Positions 35,765-45,649 are shown, counted from the stretch's first letter. The stretch is 64,000 nt of DNA from Lacinutrix algicola (GCF_001418085.1 NZ_LIQH01000039.1:186001-250000); one strand, 5' to 3'. Notes: generated from the sequence alone by a model not told the origin. Translations and numbers: made by a program.

Positions 35765-35989
35765 TTAATTCCCTCTATAGCTTTGTTTCCATTTCCATGA
35801 GTAATCAAACATTTTATCTAATCGTTTTTTAGTAATCTAACTTAGTTTTTCTTTAGCCAAATTGATTGGAGCATAAAGCTCAGAAACTAAATCAATAAAA
35901 CGAGAAGAAATAATTGTTTCTAAACCTTGATGTTTTAAAAGATCTTTAAGTATAATAAGAAAACTATTTTAATAAGATTCATGTTCGTG
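35765..35989 (-). pseudogene. decayed coding remnant
   Basis: The minus strand shows a ~70-codon frame with two internal stops. Legible parts include IILKDLLKHQGLETIISS, RFIDLVSELYAPINLAKEKL and, beyond a TAG, ITKKRLDKMFDYSWKWKQ. The protein-like composition and ending point to a former gene; I do not recognise the family. Confidence 0.5.
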
Positions 35990-36191
35990 CTTCCTATATA
36001 AAAACTTTTTAATAAATATCTTTATCGCAGTAAACGCATTGGTATTCATAGCAATGTTGCGTAATGGGCCAATTTACGTTACCTTGTTGGAACGCACTTT
36101 ACATAACAAAAAATGAATGTTTAACGTATTCTAACTGTAAATCTAACATTCGATGTAACATGTTTTAAAAGCTAATACGAACAGCTAGTTA

Positions 36192-36233
36192 TGACTAAAA
36201 TCAGCTTTCATTCTTTTTTTAAATGGTAATTTG
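36192..36233 (+). promoter_or_regulatory. Fnr-type box, imperfect -7 element
   Basis: TGACTAAAATCA at 36192-36203. TAATTTG at 36227-36233 begins 35 bp on but is one base short of TANNTTTG. It is upstream of the lipid-remodelling gene cluster. Confidence 0.55.
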
Positions 36234-36258
36234 CAACAATTGATTGAAAATTAATTTT

Positions 36259-36855
36259 ATGATAAAAAACTTAGTAATAATACTATTTTTAGTAAGCTTA
36301 GGAGGCGACTCTAAAACTTCTGTAGAAACCCTCTATTTTGATATTATTCATAAAGACAAAGTAATAGGTAGCCTTAAAGCCACTAAAACAATCAAAGATT
36401 CTACAACCTTTTATAAAAGTTCTACAACCATTGAAACTCGCATTATAAAAGAAATTCGCGTCAATTATAAATATGATGTTACATTTAAGAATAATCTATT
36501 AGAAACCTCAAATGTAGATATTACTGTAAACGAGAAACCTCACGCTAAAACAGATACTAAAAAGAAAGGAACAGATTATAAAATCGTTAAAAATGAAAAT
36601 GAAGTAGAAATTGTTAAAGACGCTATTTCTTTTGCGACTGTTCAACTTTATTTTAAAGAACCCAAAAATGTTGATAGCTGTTATTCTGAACAAGATGGAA
36701 GTTTCAACACCATTAAGGCTTTAGGAAACCATTCGTACAAAAAAACAAATTCTAAAGGACGAGAGAATATTTACTATTATAAAAAAGGTGCTTTAAAAAA
36801 TGCAACTATTGATGGCGGATTAATAACATTCGAAATTGTTACTAGAAAACCATAA
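36259..36855 (+). CDS. exported protein, DUF6134-like
   Basis: 198 residues from the ATG at 36259; an upstream TTG frame at 36244 exists but an ATG closer to the promoter is preferred. The N-terminus is a signal (MIKNLVIILFLVSLGG). The rest is beta-rich with TLYFDIIHKDKVIGSLKATK, VTFKNNLLETSNVDITVN, and NIYYYKKGALKNATIDGG. Short sibling of the DUF3108-type proteins. Six bases separate it from the cardiolipin synthase gene. Confidence 0.65.
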   Translation: MIKNLVIILFLVSLGGDSKTSVETLYFDIIHKDKVIGSLKATKTIKDSTTFYKSSTTIETRIIKEIRVNYKYDVTFKNNLLETSNVDITVNEKPHAKTDTKKKGTDYKIVKNENEVEIVKDAISFATVQLYFKEPKNVDSCYSEQDGSFNTIKALGNHSYKKTNSKGRENIYYYKKGALKNATIDGGLITFEIVTRKP

Positions 36856-36861
36856 CACATT

Positions 36862-38292
36862 ATGACGTTAGCCATTACTTTATATTTTATTTTAGTATTT
36901 GTTTTAATGGGCAAACTATTGTTGTATGGTATACGTCCTACCAAAACCTTAGCTTGGTTGTTGGCAATTTTTACTATTCCCGTAGGCGGTATACTTTTTT
37001 ATTTTGCACTTGGCAGGAATAGAAAAAAAAATAAATTCTATACGCTAAAAAAAACTGAAGATATTTCAAAATACCTTGATAAAGTTGAAGAATATCATCA
37101 AAACGTTGGAAAAGAAAATAACGTTCCTCTTGCCATTCAAAATTATATTAAGCTTGCAAAACTGATTACAAAAAGCTCGAATTTTTTACCAACCATAGGA
37201 AACGAGTTAATACCTCTTAAAAATGGTACAGCTACATTTGACGCCATTTTTACGGCTTTAGAAACTGCTGAGAAATTCATTCATATTCAATATTATATTT
37301 TTGAAGAAGGAGATTTGGCCGATAAGTTTAAATCCATTTTAATTAGGAAAGCCTCAGAAGGTGTTCAAATTCGTTTGCTTTATGATGCATTAGGAAGCAG
37401 AACATTAAGCAAGAAATACATTAATAATCTAAAAGCGAATGGCATAGAAGTTTATGGTTTTTTGCCTATGCGTTTAGGTAGATTACTTTCTTCTATAAAT
37501 TATAGAAATCATAGAAAAATTGTTATTGTTGATGGGCTTATTGGATTTACTGGAGGCATTAATGTATCTGATAAATATGTCTCTGGCGATCCTGTTTTAG
37601 GAAATTGGTACGATACACATTTGCAATTAAAAGGTGCTGTGGTAAATAGTTTACAAGCTGTTTTTGCAATGGATTGGAGTTTTGCAACTAGCACAGACAA
37701 TTTATTAAATACTAAATATTTTATAAAACACGACTCTTACGGAAAATCTATTGCCCAAGTGGTTTCTGGTGGTCCAGATTCTGATTTTTCTTCAATACTA
37801 CAACTCTATTTTTCAATTATTAATAGCGCAAAAAAATATGTTTATATTACCAATCCATATATAATTCCTGGAGAAGCATTGAAGCAGGCTTTGCAAGTAG
37901 CAGCAATGAGCGGTATAGATGTTAGACTGCTATTATCTGCAAATTCCGATAGTCTTTTGGTAAAATGGACGGTACGTTCAAGCTTTGAAGATTTACTAGA
38001 ATCCGGAGTCAAAATATACTTATATCCAGATGGATTTTTACATAGTAAAGTAATTGTGTCAGATGATGAACTCACGTCTATAGGAACAGCGAATTTAGAC
38101 ATTAGAAGTTTTGAAGTAAATTACGAAGTCAATGTCTTAGTTTATGACAGCGACATAACTACCAAATTAAAACAAGACTTTTTAAAAGATTGCATAAAAA
38201 GTAAACAATTAAACTTTCAACAATTTATAAAAAGACCAAAAACCGAACGATTAAAAGAAGGCATTGCAAAAGTGTTTAGCCCTGTTTTATAA
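36862..38292 (+). CDS. cls: cardiolipin synthase
   Basis: 476 residues. Two N-terminal membrane helices, then two phospholipase-D motifs: NHRKIVIVDG with GFTGGINV near residue 220, and HSKVIVSDD with GTANLDIRSF near residue 400. Both HKD active sites are intact. It joins two phosphatidylglycerol molecules, or PG with another lipid, to make cardiolipin. Adjacent to the DUF6134-like gene and followed by a patatin lipase and MscS, forming a membrane-remodelling group. Confidence 0.95.
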   Translation: MTLAITLYFILVFVLMGKLLLYGIRPTKTLAWLLAIFTIPVGGILFYFALGRNRKKNKFYTLKKTEDISKYLDKVEEYHQNVGKENNVPLAIQNYIKLAKLITKSSNFLPTIGNELIPLKNGTATFDAIFTALETAEKFIHIQYYIFEEGDLADKFKSILIRKASEGVQIRLLYDALGSRTLSKKYINNLKANGIEVYGFLPMRLGRLLSSINYRNHRKIVIVDGLIGFTGGINVSDKYVSGDPVLGNWYDTHLQLKGAVVNSLQAVFAMDWSFATSTDNLLNTKYFIKHDSYGKSIAQVVSGGPDSDFSSILQLYFSIINSAKKYVYITNPYIIPGEALKQALQVAAMSGIDVRLLLSANSDSLLVKWTVRSSFEDLLESGVKIYLYPDGFLHSKVIVSDDELTSIGTANLDIRSFEVNYEVNVLVYDSDITTKLKQDFLKDCIKSKQLNFQQFIKRPKTERLKEGIAKVFSPVL

Positions 38293-38345
38293 TTAACTTA
38301 CATAAATCATTAGCCATTTATCATTAACCAATTTAAATCACAAAA

Positions 38346-39104
38346 ATGAACATAGGATTAGTACTTTCTGGAGGAGGCGCACGTGGCGCAGCCCACATTG
38401 GTGTTATTAAGGCATTAGAAGAGCACAATATTTTTCCAACACATATTGCAGGCGCTAGTGCAGGTGCTATTGTTGGTGCATTATATGCGGCAGGTATAAA
38501 TTGGACTGAAATGTTGAATTTCTTTAAAACCATTCCACTTTTTCATACAAGTAGATACGCGAGAAACAAACCTGGGTTTTTAAATTCAGTAAACTTTTAT
38601 GATGACCTTAAAACTTATTTTCCTGATGATAATTTTGAAGCCTTAAAAAAACCAATGTTTATTCCAGCAGCCAATATAATTGATGGTAATTCAAAAATTT
38701 TTAGCAAAGGACAACTCATAAAACCTATTATTGCTTCTGCTTCATTTCCTGGCGTTTTTACACCTACTGAAATTAATGGAAAATACTATGTTGATGGTGG
38801 CACATTAAACAATTTTCCTGTAGAACCTTTAAAATCCACTTGCGATAAAATTATAGGCGTTTATGTTAATCCTTTAAAAGTTGTGAGTATTAAAGACTTA
38901 AAACATTCTTATTCCGTAATTGAACGTGCTTATAAAATTAAAGTTGCAGCTGAATCTATGTCTAAATTCTCAGATTGTGATTTGGTTATAAGTCCTCAAG
39001 AACTAGAGAAATATGGCACTTTTGGAATGAATAATATAGATGCTATTTTTGATTTAGGTTATATAGCTACAAAGAAAGCTTTAGAAGAAAAAAAAATATG
39101 GTAG
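38346..39104 (+). CDS. patatin-like phospholipase (copy 2)
   Basis: 252 residues. Oxyanion hole GGGARGAAHIG, nucleophile motif GASAG and DGGTLNNFP with the catalytic Asp. Closely related to the patatin at 18583-19350. Cytoplasmic, no signal. It follows cls by 53 bp and may act in turnover of the same membrane lipids. Confidence 0.93.
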   Translation: MNIGLVLSGGGARGAAHIGVIKALEEHNIFPTHIAGASAGAIVGALYAAGINWTEMLNFFKTIPLFHTSRYARNKPGFLNSVNFYDDLKTYFPDDNFEALKKPMFIPAANIIDGNSKIFSKGQLIKPIIASASFPGVFTPTEINGKYYVDGGTLNNFPVEPLKSTCDKIIGVYVNPLKVVSIKDLKHSYSVIERAYKIKVAAESMSKFSDCDLVISPQELEKYGTFGMNNIDAIFDLGYIATKKALEEKKIW

Positions 39105-39165
39105 ATAAGTGCTAAAAATCAAAATGTGCAATCAATAGCTATATTTTTGATACAATTTAAAAGAC

Positions 39166-39208
39166 TGACTTAAATCATTTTATGTAGAAAAACGTTCATC
39201 TACTTTTG
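39166..39208 (+). promoter_or_regulatory. Fnr-type promoter of mscS
   Basis: TGACTTAAATCA at 39166-39177, TACTTTTG at 39201-39208, the standard 35-bp spacing. The expected transcription start is near 39213, just 4 bases before the ATG. Confidence 0.75.
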
Positions 39209-39216
39209 CATTCTGT

Positions 39217-40272
39217 ATGAATAGCAACAACATCAAACTACCGTTTAGTTTAAATTCTTGGTTTACTTTTAGTGTGGTAATTCTAAGTTGTATTATACTT
39301 GGAGTAGTTTCACAATGGATTCTTTTTTCATTGATTAAAATTTCTAATCGAAGAAAGCCAACAGTTTTAAAATCTCAATTGCTCAAGCATTTAAAAGCAC
39401 CTGCGGTATTTTTATTCCCTATACTTTTTGTTTTTAGTGCACTTCATTTTTCAGATATAAATGCGATATGGCATAAGGTTATTGAAAGCTTAATTATTAT
39501 TAATTTCTCATGGCTGTTAATTGCATCAATAAATGCTATAGAAGAAATTGTAAAACAAAAATTTACCGTTAACAATACACACTTAGTAAAGGAAAGAAAA
39601 GCATTGACGCAATTGCGTTTTATGAAAAATCTTTCGGTAATTATAATCATCACACTTGCCTTAGCTACTATTTTATGGAATATTCCTGCAGTTAGAAAAT
39701 TAGGAACCACTATACTAACTTCTGCAGGTGTTATAGGGATTATAGCAGGTGTTGCGGCTCAAAAATCAATTTCTAATCTCATTACAGGATTCCAAATTGC
39801 ATTTTCCCAACCCATAAAAATTGATGATGAAGTAGAAATACAAGGCGAAGTTGGTACGGTTGAAGACATCACACTAACTTATGTGGTTATTAAAACTTGG
39901 GATTGGAGACGACTGGTATTACCGCTTAATTACTTTAATGATAACTCATTTATAAATCGAACGTTTAACTCACAAGAATTAATTGGCACGGTGTTTTTTC
40001 ACGTCGATTATATGTTTCCTGTAAATGAGATAAGACAAAAATTTTTAGAAATTTTACAAAATGATAATTTGTGGGATAAAAACGTTGCCGATTTAGTTGT
40101 TACTAAAGCAGATAGAACAACAATGGAATTACGAACTACTTTTAGTGCAAAAAATGCTTCAGACATATGGGATTTACGTTGCAATGTAAGAGAGAAATTG
40201 ATTGCTTTTATTCAGAAGAATCATGAAAATGGCTTTCCTACAATTAGGTTGAAAGAATTAAGCCAAACTTAA
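39217..40272 (+). CDS. mscS: MscS-family mechanosensitive channel
   Basis: 351 residues. Four membrane helices in the first ~170 residues, then the pore-lining TM3-like segment TSAGVIGIIAGVAAQKSISNLITGF and beta domain QPIKIDDEVEIQGEVGTVEDITLTYVVIKTWD. The channel opens under membrane tension to release solutes. Near-leaderless transcription is predicted from its promoter. A 68-bp gap separates it from the large kinase. Confidence 0.92.
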   Translation: MNSNNIKLPFSLNSWFTFSVVILSCIILGVVSQWILFSLIKISNRRKPTVLKSQLLKHLKAPAVFLFPILFVFSALHFSDINAIWHKVIESLIIINFSWLLIASINAIEEIVKQKFTVNNTHLVKERKALTQLRFMKNLSVIIIITLALATILWNIPAVRKLGTTILTSAGVIGIIAGVAAQKSISNLITGFQIAFSQPIKIDDEVEIQGEVGTVEDITLTYVVIKTWDWRRLVLPLNYFNDNSFINRTFNSQELIGTVFFHVDYMFPVNEIRQKFLEILQNDNLWDKNVADLVVTKADRTTMELRTTFSAKNASDIWDLRCNVREKLIAFIQKNHENGFPTIRLKELSQT

Positions 40273-40340
40273 AATAGTTAATCCTAATTACCGTAAATTT
40301 AAGGTAATTTACTGACTACTAAAATGATAAGACATAGTAC

Positions 40341-43300
40341 ATGAAATTAGATTCTTTAATTAATAATCTGCCAAATTTATTTTACCGTGTAAAGAACGAT
40401 AAAAATTGGACTGCAGAATATGTTAGTGAAGGCTGTTACAAACTAACAGGCTACAAAAGTGAAGAAGTTCTAAATAAAGATGTTCACTTAGGTCAAATTA
40501 TTTTGGAAGAAGATCGCAGTATGGTTTGGGATGTTGTTCAAAAAGCAGTGGTTAAAAAAGAAACATTTAATGTGGAATACCGCCTAAAACATAAAAATGG
40601 ATCTATTAGATATTTTTGGGAGCAAGGTCAAGGTATTTATGACTCAAATGATGCTTTAATTGCTATAGAAGGCTTTATACAAGATATTACAAAGCAAAAA
40701 GAAACAGAATACCAGTTAAGAGAAAATAAAGCCAAATACAAGGCCTTATTGGAAGCAATGCCAGACATGTTATTTATTCAAGACTTAAATGGTGTATATA
40801 CAGATAGTTTTGCACCAAAACCAGAGCAATTGTTTATGTCTCCAGACAAATTTATAGGCAAAAATATGAAGGATGTTTTACCTTCTCATGTTTATAATAG
40901 TGTTAAAAAAGGATATGATTTGGCTATTACAAGTGGAGGTGTAGAAGTAGCAGAATATAATGTTACTAATATAGAAGGAGAGCAATTTTTCGAAGCACGA
41001 ATGGTGCACTTAAACCAACATGGTGTTTTAACTATTGTTAGAGATATTACAGAGAGGAAATTAGCGAAAAGTCAGTTTACAGAAAGTGAACATAGAAATA
41101 AGGCTATGTTGCAAGCTATTCCAGATTTTCTATACGTTCTTAATAGGCAAGGTAAATATTTAAGTGCAAATGCACCAGATAACTTAGCACTTCCGGAGCA
41201 TAGAAAAGATTTGGTTGGTCTTTTTATTCATGATATTCTTCCTAATGAACTTTGTGAAAGAATAATGAAAGCCCTTTATGTTGGTGAACAGACAAAGGAG
41301 ACTCAGTTTTTAGAATATTCATTCTTAGTTAAAGGGAAGTTACATTATTGTGAAGCAAGAATTGTAGCAAAAGATAATGGTAAGTTTTTAGTGATGGTTC
41401 GTGATATTACTGAAAGAAGAGCAATGGATGATATGCTCTATCTTAGAAACAAGGCTTTAGAAGCGGCATCAAGTGGTATTATAATTACAGATGCACAACA
41501 ACAAGACAATCCTATTATTTATATCAATGAAGCTTTTGTGAAAACTACAGGCTACCAAAGTGCCGACTTTATTGGTAAGAATTGCCGTTTCTTACAAGGC
41601 GACGACTTAGACCAAGAAGAAATTAAAATCATGTCTTCTGCAATTAAAAACGGAGATCGCTGTAATGTGGTGTTACGAAATTACAGAAAAGACGGTTCGC
41701 TATTTTGGAATGAAGTATCGCTCACGCCTATCTTTAATAAATATAGCGTATTAACTCATTTTATAGGTGTCCATAAAAATGTTACGGCGCGTAAGGAAGA
41801 AGAATTCTTTAAAAATGCCATACAAAATGTGATGGATATGATTATTCAACATGAGCCTTTAGAACAAATTGGTGATAAAATAATTGAAACCATTGAAAAC
41901 GCTATTCCCAATTCAATAGGTTCTATTTTTCTACTGAATAAAGAAAAAACGACACTACATAAACTGTCTGCACCTCATATACCTCTAAATTATAGTAAAA
42001 GTATTGAAGGCATTGAAATAGGCGAAAAAGAAGGTTCTTGTGGCACTGCAGTTTTTTTAAAAGAAGAAATTATTGTCTCAGATATAGTCACTAGTCCGTT
42101 GTGGGAAAAAAATAAAAAATTAGCATTAGAAAATAATTTAAAAGCCTGTTGGTCTTTCCCTATATTCTCTTCCAATAAAGAAGTCTTGGGCACATTTGCC
42201 ATATTTTTTAAAGCTATAAGAGCGCCTTTAACTACAGAGACAGACACTATTCATAATATTATACGTACAGCGAGTTTAGCAATAGAGCAACACAATACAA
42301 ACAATGCTTTAAAACAAAGTACAGATAAACTTGCAGACTATGCTGAAGAGCTTGAAAATGAAGTAGAATTACGTACTAATGAATTAAAACATATTGTTCA
42401 AAAATTAACGGAGTCTAATTTAAGTCTCGAAGACCAAATTCACGAAACCAAAATCGCAGAAACCAAAATGCTGCGCAATAAATTTTTGTTAGATAATATC
42501 TCTCAAAATTTTCCGAAAGGATTTATAATCGTAATAGATTCTAACATAAGAGTAGAGTTTATGGCTGGTGAAGAATTAGAAGAATTAGGTTTTAGTGATT
42601 TGGCAAAAAAGAAACCGACATTAGATGATTTTACCATGGTACCAAAGGATCTTTTGGTTGATTTTGAAGACTATGTAAAACGAACGTTTAAAGGTGAGCA
42701 TTGTTCTTTTGAAGTCGATTATTTAAACAAAACATTTCTAGTTAATACTACACCTTTGCTAAATAGCATTAATAAAATTGAAAATGTCTTGTTTGTTTAT
42801 AACAATATCACGCTACAAAAATTAGCAGAACTTAATGTTTTAAATTCCTTAAAAAAAGAAAAAGAACTGAGTGAGTTAAAATCACGTTTTATATCCATGG
42901 CATCTCATGAATTTAGAACACCGCTTAGTGCTATTTTATCTTCGGCTATTTTAATAGAAAAATTAAATGCACCAGGCAAAGAAGAGAAAAGAATTAATCA
43001 TGTATCAAAAATTAGATCCAATGTTAAAAATTTAGTCGTTATACTCAACGACTTTCTGTCGTTAAGTAAACTTCAAGAAGGTAAAGTGATTGCTCAACCT
43101 TCGTTTTTTGATTTTATTGCATTTTCTAAATCTGTAATTCAAGATATGGAAGGTATTAAAAAGCGTGGGCAAAAAATTAATATTAAGTGTAAAGAACCTC
43201 ATATCGAAGTGTATTTAGATTCAAAATTAATGCAGCACATTATTTTCAATTTGTTATCTAATGCATTTAAATATTCAGATGAGAACACAACCATTACTTT

Positions 43301-43577
43301 TAAGATAGAAACGGTTAAACAGCAATTATTTATAGAAATAACAGATCAAGGTATTGGTATTCCAAAAGAAGAAATAGATAATATGTTTCAACGTTTTTAT
43401 CGCGCCAATAACACAACTAATATCCAAGGTACTGGTTTAGGATTAAATATTGTAAAAGAATACACAGAACTTATGGAAGGCAGCATAAAGATTAAAAGTG
43501 AATTACATATAGGTTCTACTTTTTATGTTACGTTTCCATTAAATTTAAAAAAAGATGAAAAAAATACTATTCATTGA
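40341..43577 (+). CDS. multi-PAS, LOV and GAF sensor histidine kinase
   Basis: 1078 residues, cytoplasmic. Order: three PAS domains (~10-115, 130-240, 250-370), a LOV domain (~375-490), a GAF domain (~500-665), a coiled coil, a further PAS (~715-825), HisKA with His856 (SMASHEFRTPLSA) and HATPase (NAFKYS, DQGIGIP, GTGLGLNIV). The LOV domain carries GKNCRFLQG with photoactive Cys415, plus both flavin-binding Asn in RNYRKDG and FWNEVSL. The signalling Gln of canonical LOV is His478 (FIGVHKN). This suggests blue-light or redox sensing through flavin. The stop overlaps the following receiver-Crp gene by 23 bp, so the two are translationally coupled partners. Confidence 0.93.
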   Translation: MKLDSLINNLPNLFYRVKNDKNWTAEYVSEGCYKLTGYKSEEVLNKDVHLGQIILEEDRSMVWDVVQKAVVKKETFNVEYRLKHKNGSIRYFWEQGQGIYDSNDALIAIEGFIQDITKQKETEYQLRENKAKYKALLEAMPDMLFIQDLNGVYTDSFAPKPEQLFMSPDKFIGKNMKDVLPSHVYNSVKKGYDLAITSGGVEVAEYNVTNIEGEQFFEARMVHLNQHGVLTIVRDITERKLAKSQFTESEHRNKAMLQAIPDFLYVLNRQGKYLSANAPDNLALPEHRKDLVGLFIHDILPNELCERIMKALYVGEQTKETQFLEYSFLVKGKLHYCEARIVAKDNGKFLVMVRDITERRAMDDMLYLRNKALEAASSGIIITDAQQQDNPIIYINEAFVKTTGYQSADFIGKNCRFLQGDDLDQEEIKIMSSAIKNGDRCNVVLRNYRKDGSLFWNEVSLTPIFNKYSVLTHFIGVHKNVTARKEEEFFKNAIQNVMDMIIQHEPLEQIGDKIIETIENAIPNSIGSIFLLNKEKTTLHKLSAPHIPLNYSKSIEGIEIGEKEGSCGTAVFLKEEIIVSDIVTSPLWEKNKKLALENNLKACWSFPIFSSNKEVLGTFAIFFKAIRAPLTTETDTIHNIIRTASLAIEQHNTNNALKQSTDKLADYAEELENEVELRTNELKHIVQKLTESNLSLEDQIHETKIAETKMLRNKFLLDNISQNFPKGFIIVIDSNIRVEFMAGEELEELGFSDLAKKKPTLDDFTMVPKDLLVDFEDYVKRTFKGEHCSFEVDYLNKTFLVNTTPLLNSINKIENVLFVYNNITLQKLAELNVLNSLKKEKELSELKSRFISMASHEFRTPLSAILSSAILIEKLNAPGKEEKRINHVSKIRSNVKNLVVILNDFLSLSKLQEGKVIAQPSFFDFIAFSKSVIQDMEGIKKRGQKINIKCKEPHIEVYLDSKLMQHIIFNLLSNAFKYSDENTTITFKIETVKQQLFIEITDQGIGIPKEEIDNMFQRFYRANNTTNIQGTGLGLNIVKEYTELMEGSIKIKSELHIGSTFYVTFPLNLKKDEKNTIH

Positions 43578-44625
43578 AGACAATAAAGATGTTAGAGAAA
43601 ATACAGCAGAAATTCTTGAATTAGAACATTACGAAGTTTCTACAGCCGCAAATGGTATTATTGGTGTTGAAAAAGCAATAAACGATATTCCTGATATTAT
43701 ATTATGTGATATTATGATGCCAGAGTTAGATGGTTACGGTGTTTTTAAAAAGTTAAGCACTAATCCTAAAACGGCTAGTATTCCATTTATATTTTTAACA
43801 GCAAAATCTGAAAAAGCAGATTTAAGAAAAGGAATGAATCTTGGTGCAGATGATTACTTAACCAAACCTTTTGAAGAAACAGAATTGCTAGAAGCGATAG
43901 AGTGTAGAATAAAAAAAAATAATTTTTTAAAGAAAAAATACTCGAAAAACATACAGGGAATTAATGAATTTCTAAACGAAGCTTCAGAATACTTAGATTT
44001 AGAAGAACTTTCAAAAGAACGTAATTTTGTAAACTATAAGAACAAGGAACGAATTTATAACGAAGGCAATGCGGCACATCACATGTATTTTATACAAAAT
44101 GGGAATGTAAAAACGTATAGAACAACAGAATCCGGAAAAGAATTTGTTACAGGGATGTATAGTGCAGGAGATTTTATTGGGCAATTATCCTTGCTTGGCG
44201 ATTCTGGTATTTATATAGAAACCGCTAGTGTTTTGGAAGAAGCTGAGGTTTGTAGTATTCCTAAAGCAGATTTTACTAAGCTTTTGTTTGAAAACAAAGA
44301 TGTTTCTAATAAGTTTATTGGAATGATTTCTAATAGTTTAATCCATTTACAGGAACATTTGGTAGATATGGCATTTGCGACTGTAAGACAAAGAACAGCA
44401 AAAGCGCTTTTAGAATTAGAAGATAAAGGCATGATGATAAATGAAGATCATGATGGTATTAGTATTCCTAGAGAAGATTTTGCAGGACTTATTGGTACAG
44501 CTACAGAAACAGCGATTAGAATGTTAACCGAGTTTAAAAATGAAGGATTAATAGGAGTAAAGCCTAATAGAAAATTGGTGTTGTTAGACAAAGTAGGTTT
44601 AAAAAATATTACTGAATTTGGATAA
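43555..44625 (+). CDS. receiver domain fused to Crp/Fnr regulator (B)
   Basis: 356 residues. N-terminal receiver: IEDN, phospho-acceptor Asp52 (LCDIMMPELDG), TAKS, TKPF. Then cyclic-nucleotide-type domain (~150-265) and Crp helix-turn-helix (PREDFAGLIGTATETAIRMLTEF), again with Glu and Arg at the TGA-reading positions. It lacks Fnr-type cysteines. Paralogue of 22915-23970 and the presumed output of the LOV kinase whose 3' end it overlaps. Confidence 0.93.
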   Translation: MKKILFIEDNKDVRENTAEILELEHYEVSTAANGIIGVEKAINDIPDIILCDIMMPELDGYGVFKKLSTNPKTASIPFIFLTAKSEKADLRKGMNLGADDYLTKPFEETELLEAIECRIKKNNFLKKKYSKNIQGINEFLNEASEYLDLEELSKERNFVNYKNKERIYNEGNAAHHMYFIQNGNVKTYRTTESGKEFVTGMYSAGDFIGQLSLLGDSGIYIETASVLEEAEVCSIPKADFTKLLFENKDVSNKFIGMISNSLIHLQEHLVDMAFATVRQRTAKALLELEDKGMMINEDHDGISIPREDFAGLIGTATETAIRMLTEFKNEGLIGVKPNRKLVLLDKVGLKNITEFG

Positions 44626-44851
44626 TAAAAGTTGGATTTAAAATTCACTTTTAAGTTACATTCCCGTTAATAAAGTAAATAAGGTGTTTTTGCTATTTCT
44701 TGTCATAATTATATGTTTTAAAAGCTTACAGTATATAATGGCAGGCAGATTAATAATTTAATTAGATACTTCAAAATTAATACTAATATCATAAGATTAG
44801 AATGACCAAGGCAAGTCTGTAAAAAATAAAACAGCTTAAAAAAAGGAGGAT
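44626..44851. other. non-coding stretch after receiver-Crp B
   Basis: About 225 bp of AT-rich sequence without a plausible gene; no clear hairpin. The box at 44852 begins the next promoter. Confidence 0.5.
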
Positions 44852-44894
44852 TGATGTAGATCATTTTACAAGTTTAATTATCCTATTAATTTAG
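44852..44894 (+). promoter_or_regulatory. Fnr-type box, weak -7 element
   Basis: TGATGTAGATCA at 44852-44863. TAATTTAG begins 35 bp on but matches TANNTTTG poorly. It precedes a stress-type protein gene. Confidence 0.5.
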
Positions 44895-44934
44895 CGATAC
44901 AATTAGGAATAATAGTCTTAGTTGTAAAATACAG

Positions 44935-45414
44935 ATGAAGAATAGAGTAGAAGATATAAAGGATAAACGAATTTTATTAAAGTCATTTCAATCCATTAAA
45001 CAAATTGAAAATGTAATAAAACAAATTTGTAGTTCTAACATTGATGATATTCAGATTTCAGTATTAGGAAAAGTTGAAGATATCAATTTAGATACAAATT
45101 TTGCAGATTCATGGACGAAATTAAAATCATACTGTTCAAATAAATTACGTCTAAATTCAAATTTTGGAATGGTTTTCAACCCTGAGATTGGAACATATTT
45201 TATAGCAGGATTTTTAGAACCTATGTTTTTACAAGAAATTAATGGCAAAACAATAGGAGCTATGCCTGCTGGTTTTTATGGGATTTTAAGAGGTTTGGGT
45301 ATAGATAAAGAAAATGTTTCTTATTATTCACAAGCATTAAATAAGGGAGATTTGTTACTTGTAATTAGAGGCGATAAAAGTAAAATAACTAAGCTAAAAC
45401 CATTTTTGGTTTAA
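44935..45414 (+). CDS. stress protein with YflT/DUF1269-like C-terminal region
   Basis: 159 residues. C-terminal GFYGILRGLGIDKENVSYYSQALNKGDLLLVIRG resembles the end of the general stress YflT/DUF1269 family, and the N-terminal half has a strand-helix pattern. No signal peptide. Downstream of a Fnr-type box. The family link is by resemblance; function unknown. Confidence 0.6.
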   Translation: MKNRVEDIKDKRILLKSFQSIKQIENVIKQICSSNIDDIQISVLGKVEDINLDTNFADSWTKLKSYCSNKLRLNSNFGMVFNPEIGTYFIAGFLEPMFLQEINGKTIGAMPAGFYGILRGLGIDKENVSYYSQALNKGDLLLVIRGDKSKITKLKPFLV

Positions 45415-45649
45415 TTTTTAGACACAAAAACTTAGATTTTACTTTGATTCAATATTATTAAATTAATAGTGTTTTTAATGTTATTGAGAATATTTTATAA
45501 CATTTCATAGCAATAAGCTTCATTAATAAGTTCACTTAATTAACTAAACAATTATATAATATTCTAAGTTTTAATTTAACATGCTCAAAATTACTTTAGA
45601 GTATTAAGGTGTTAAATAATGTAAATCAGATTGATATATTTTTATAGAC
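45415..45649. other. non-coding stretch upstream of the sigma-like gene
   Basis: 235 bp of AT-rich sequence; I see nothing beyond the promoter that follows. Confidence 0.5.

Noticed and set aside
40285-40315. Inverted repeat ATTACC-N10-GGTAAT before the LOV kinase as an operator
   Set aside because: It is not the TGA-N6-TCA type, and one occurrence without a placed -7 element is not evidence of regulation.
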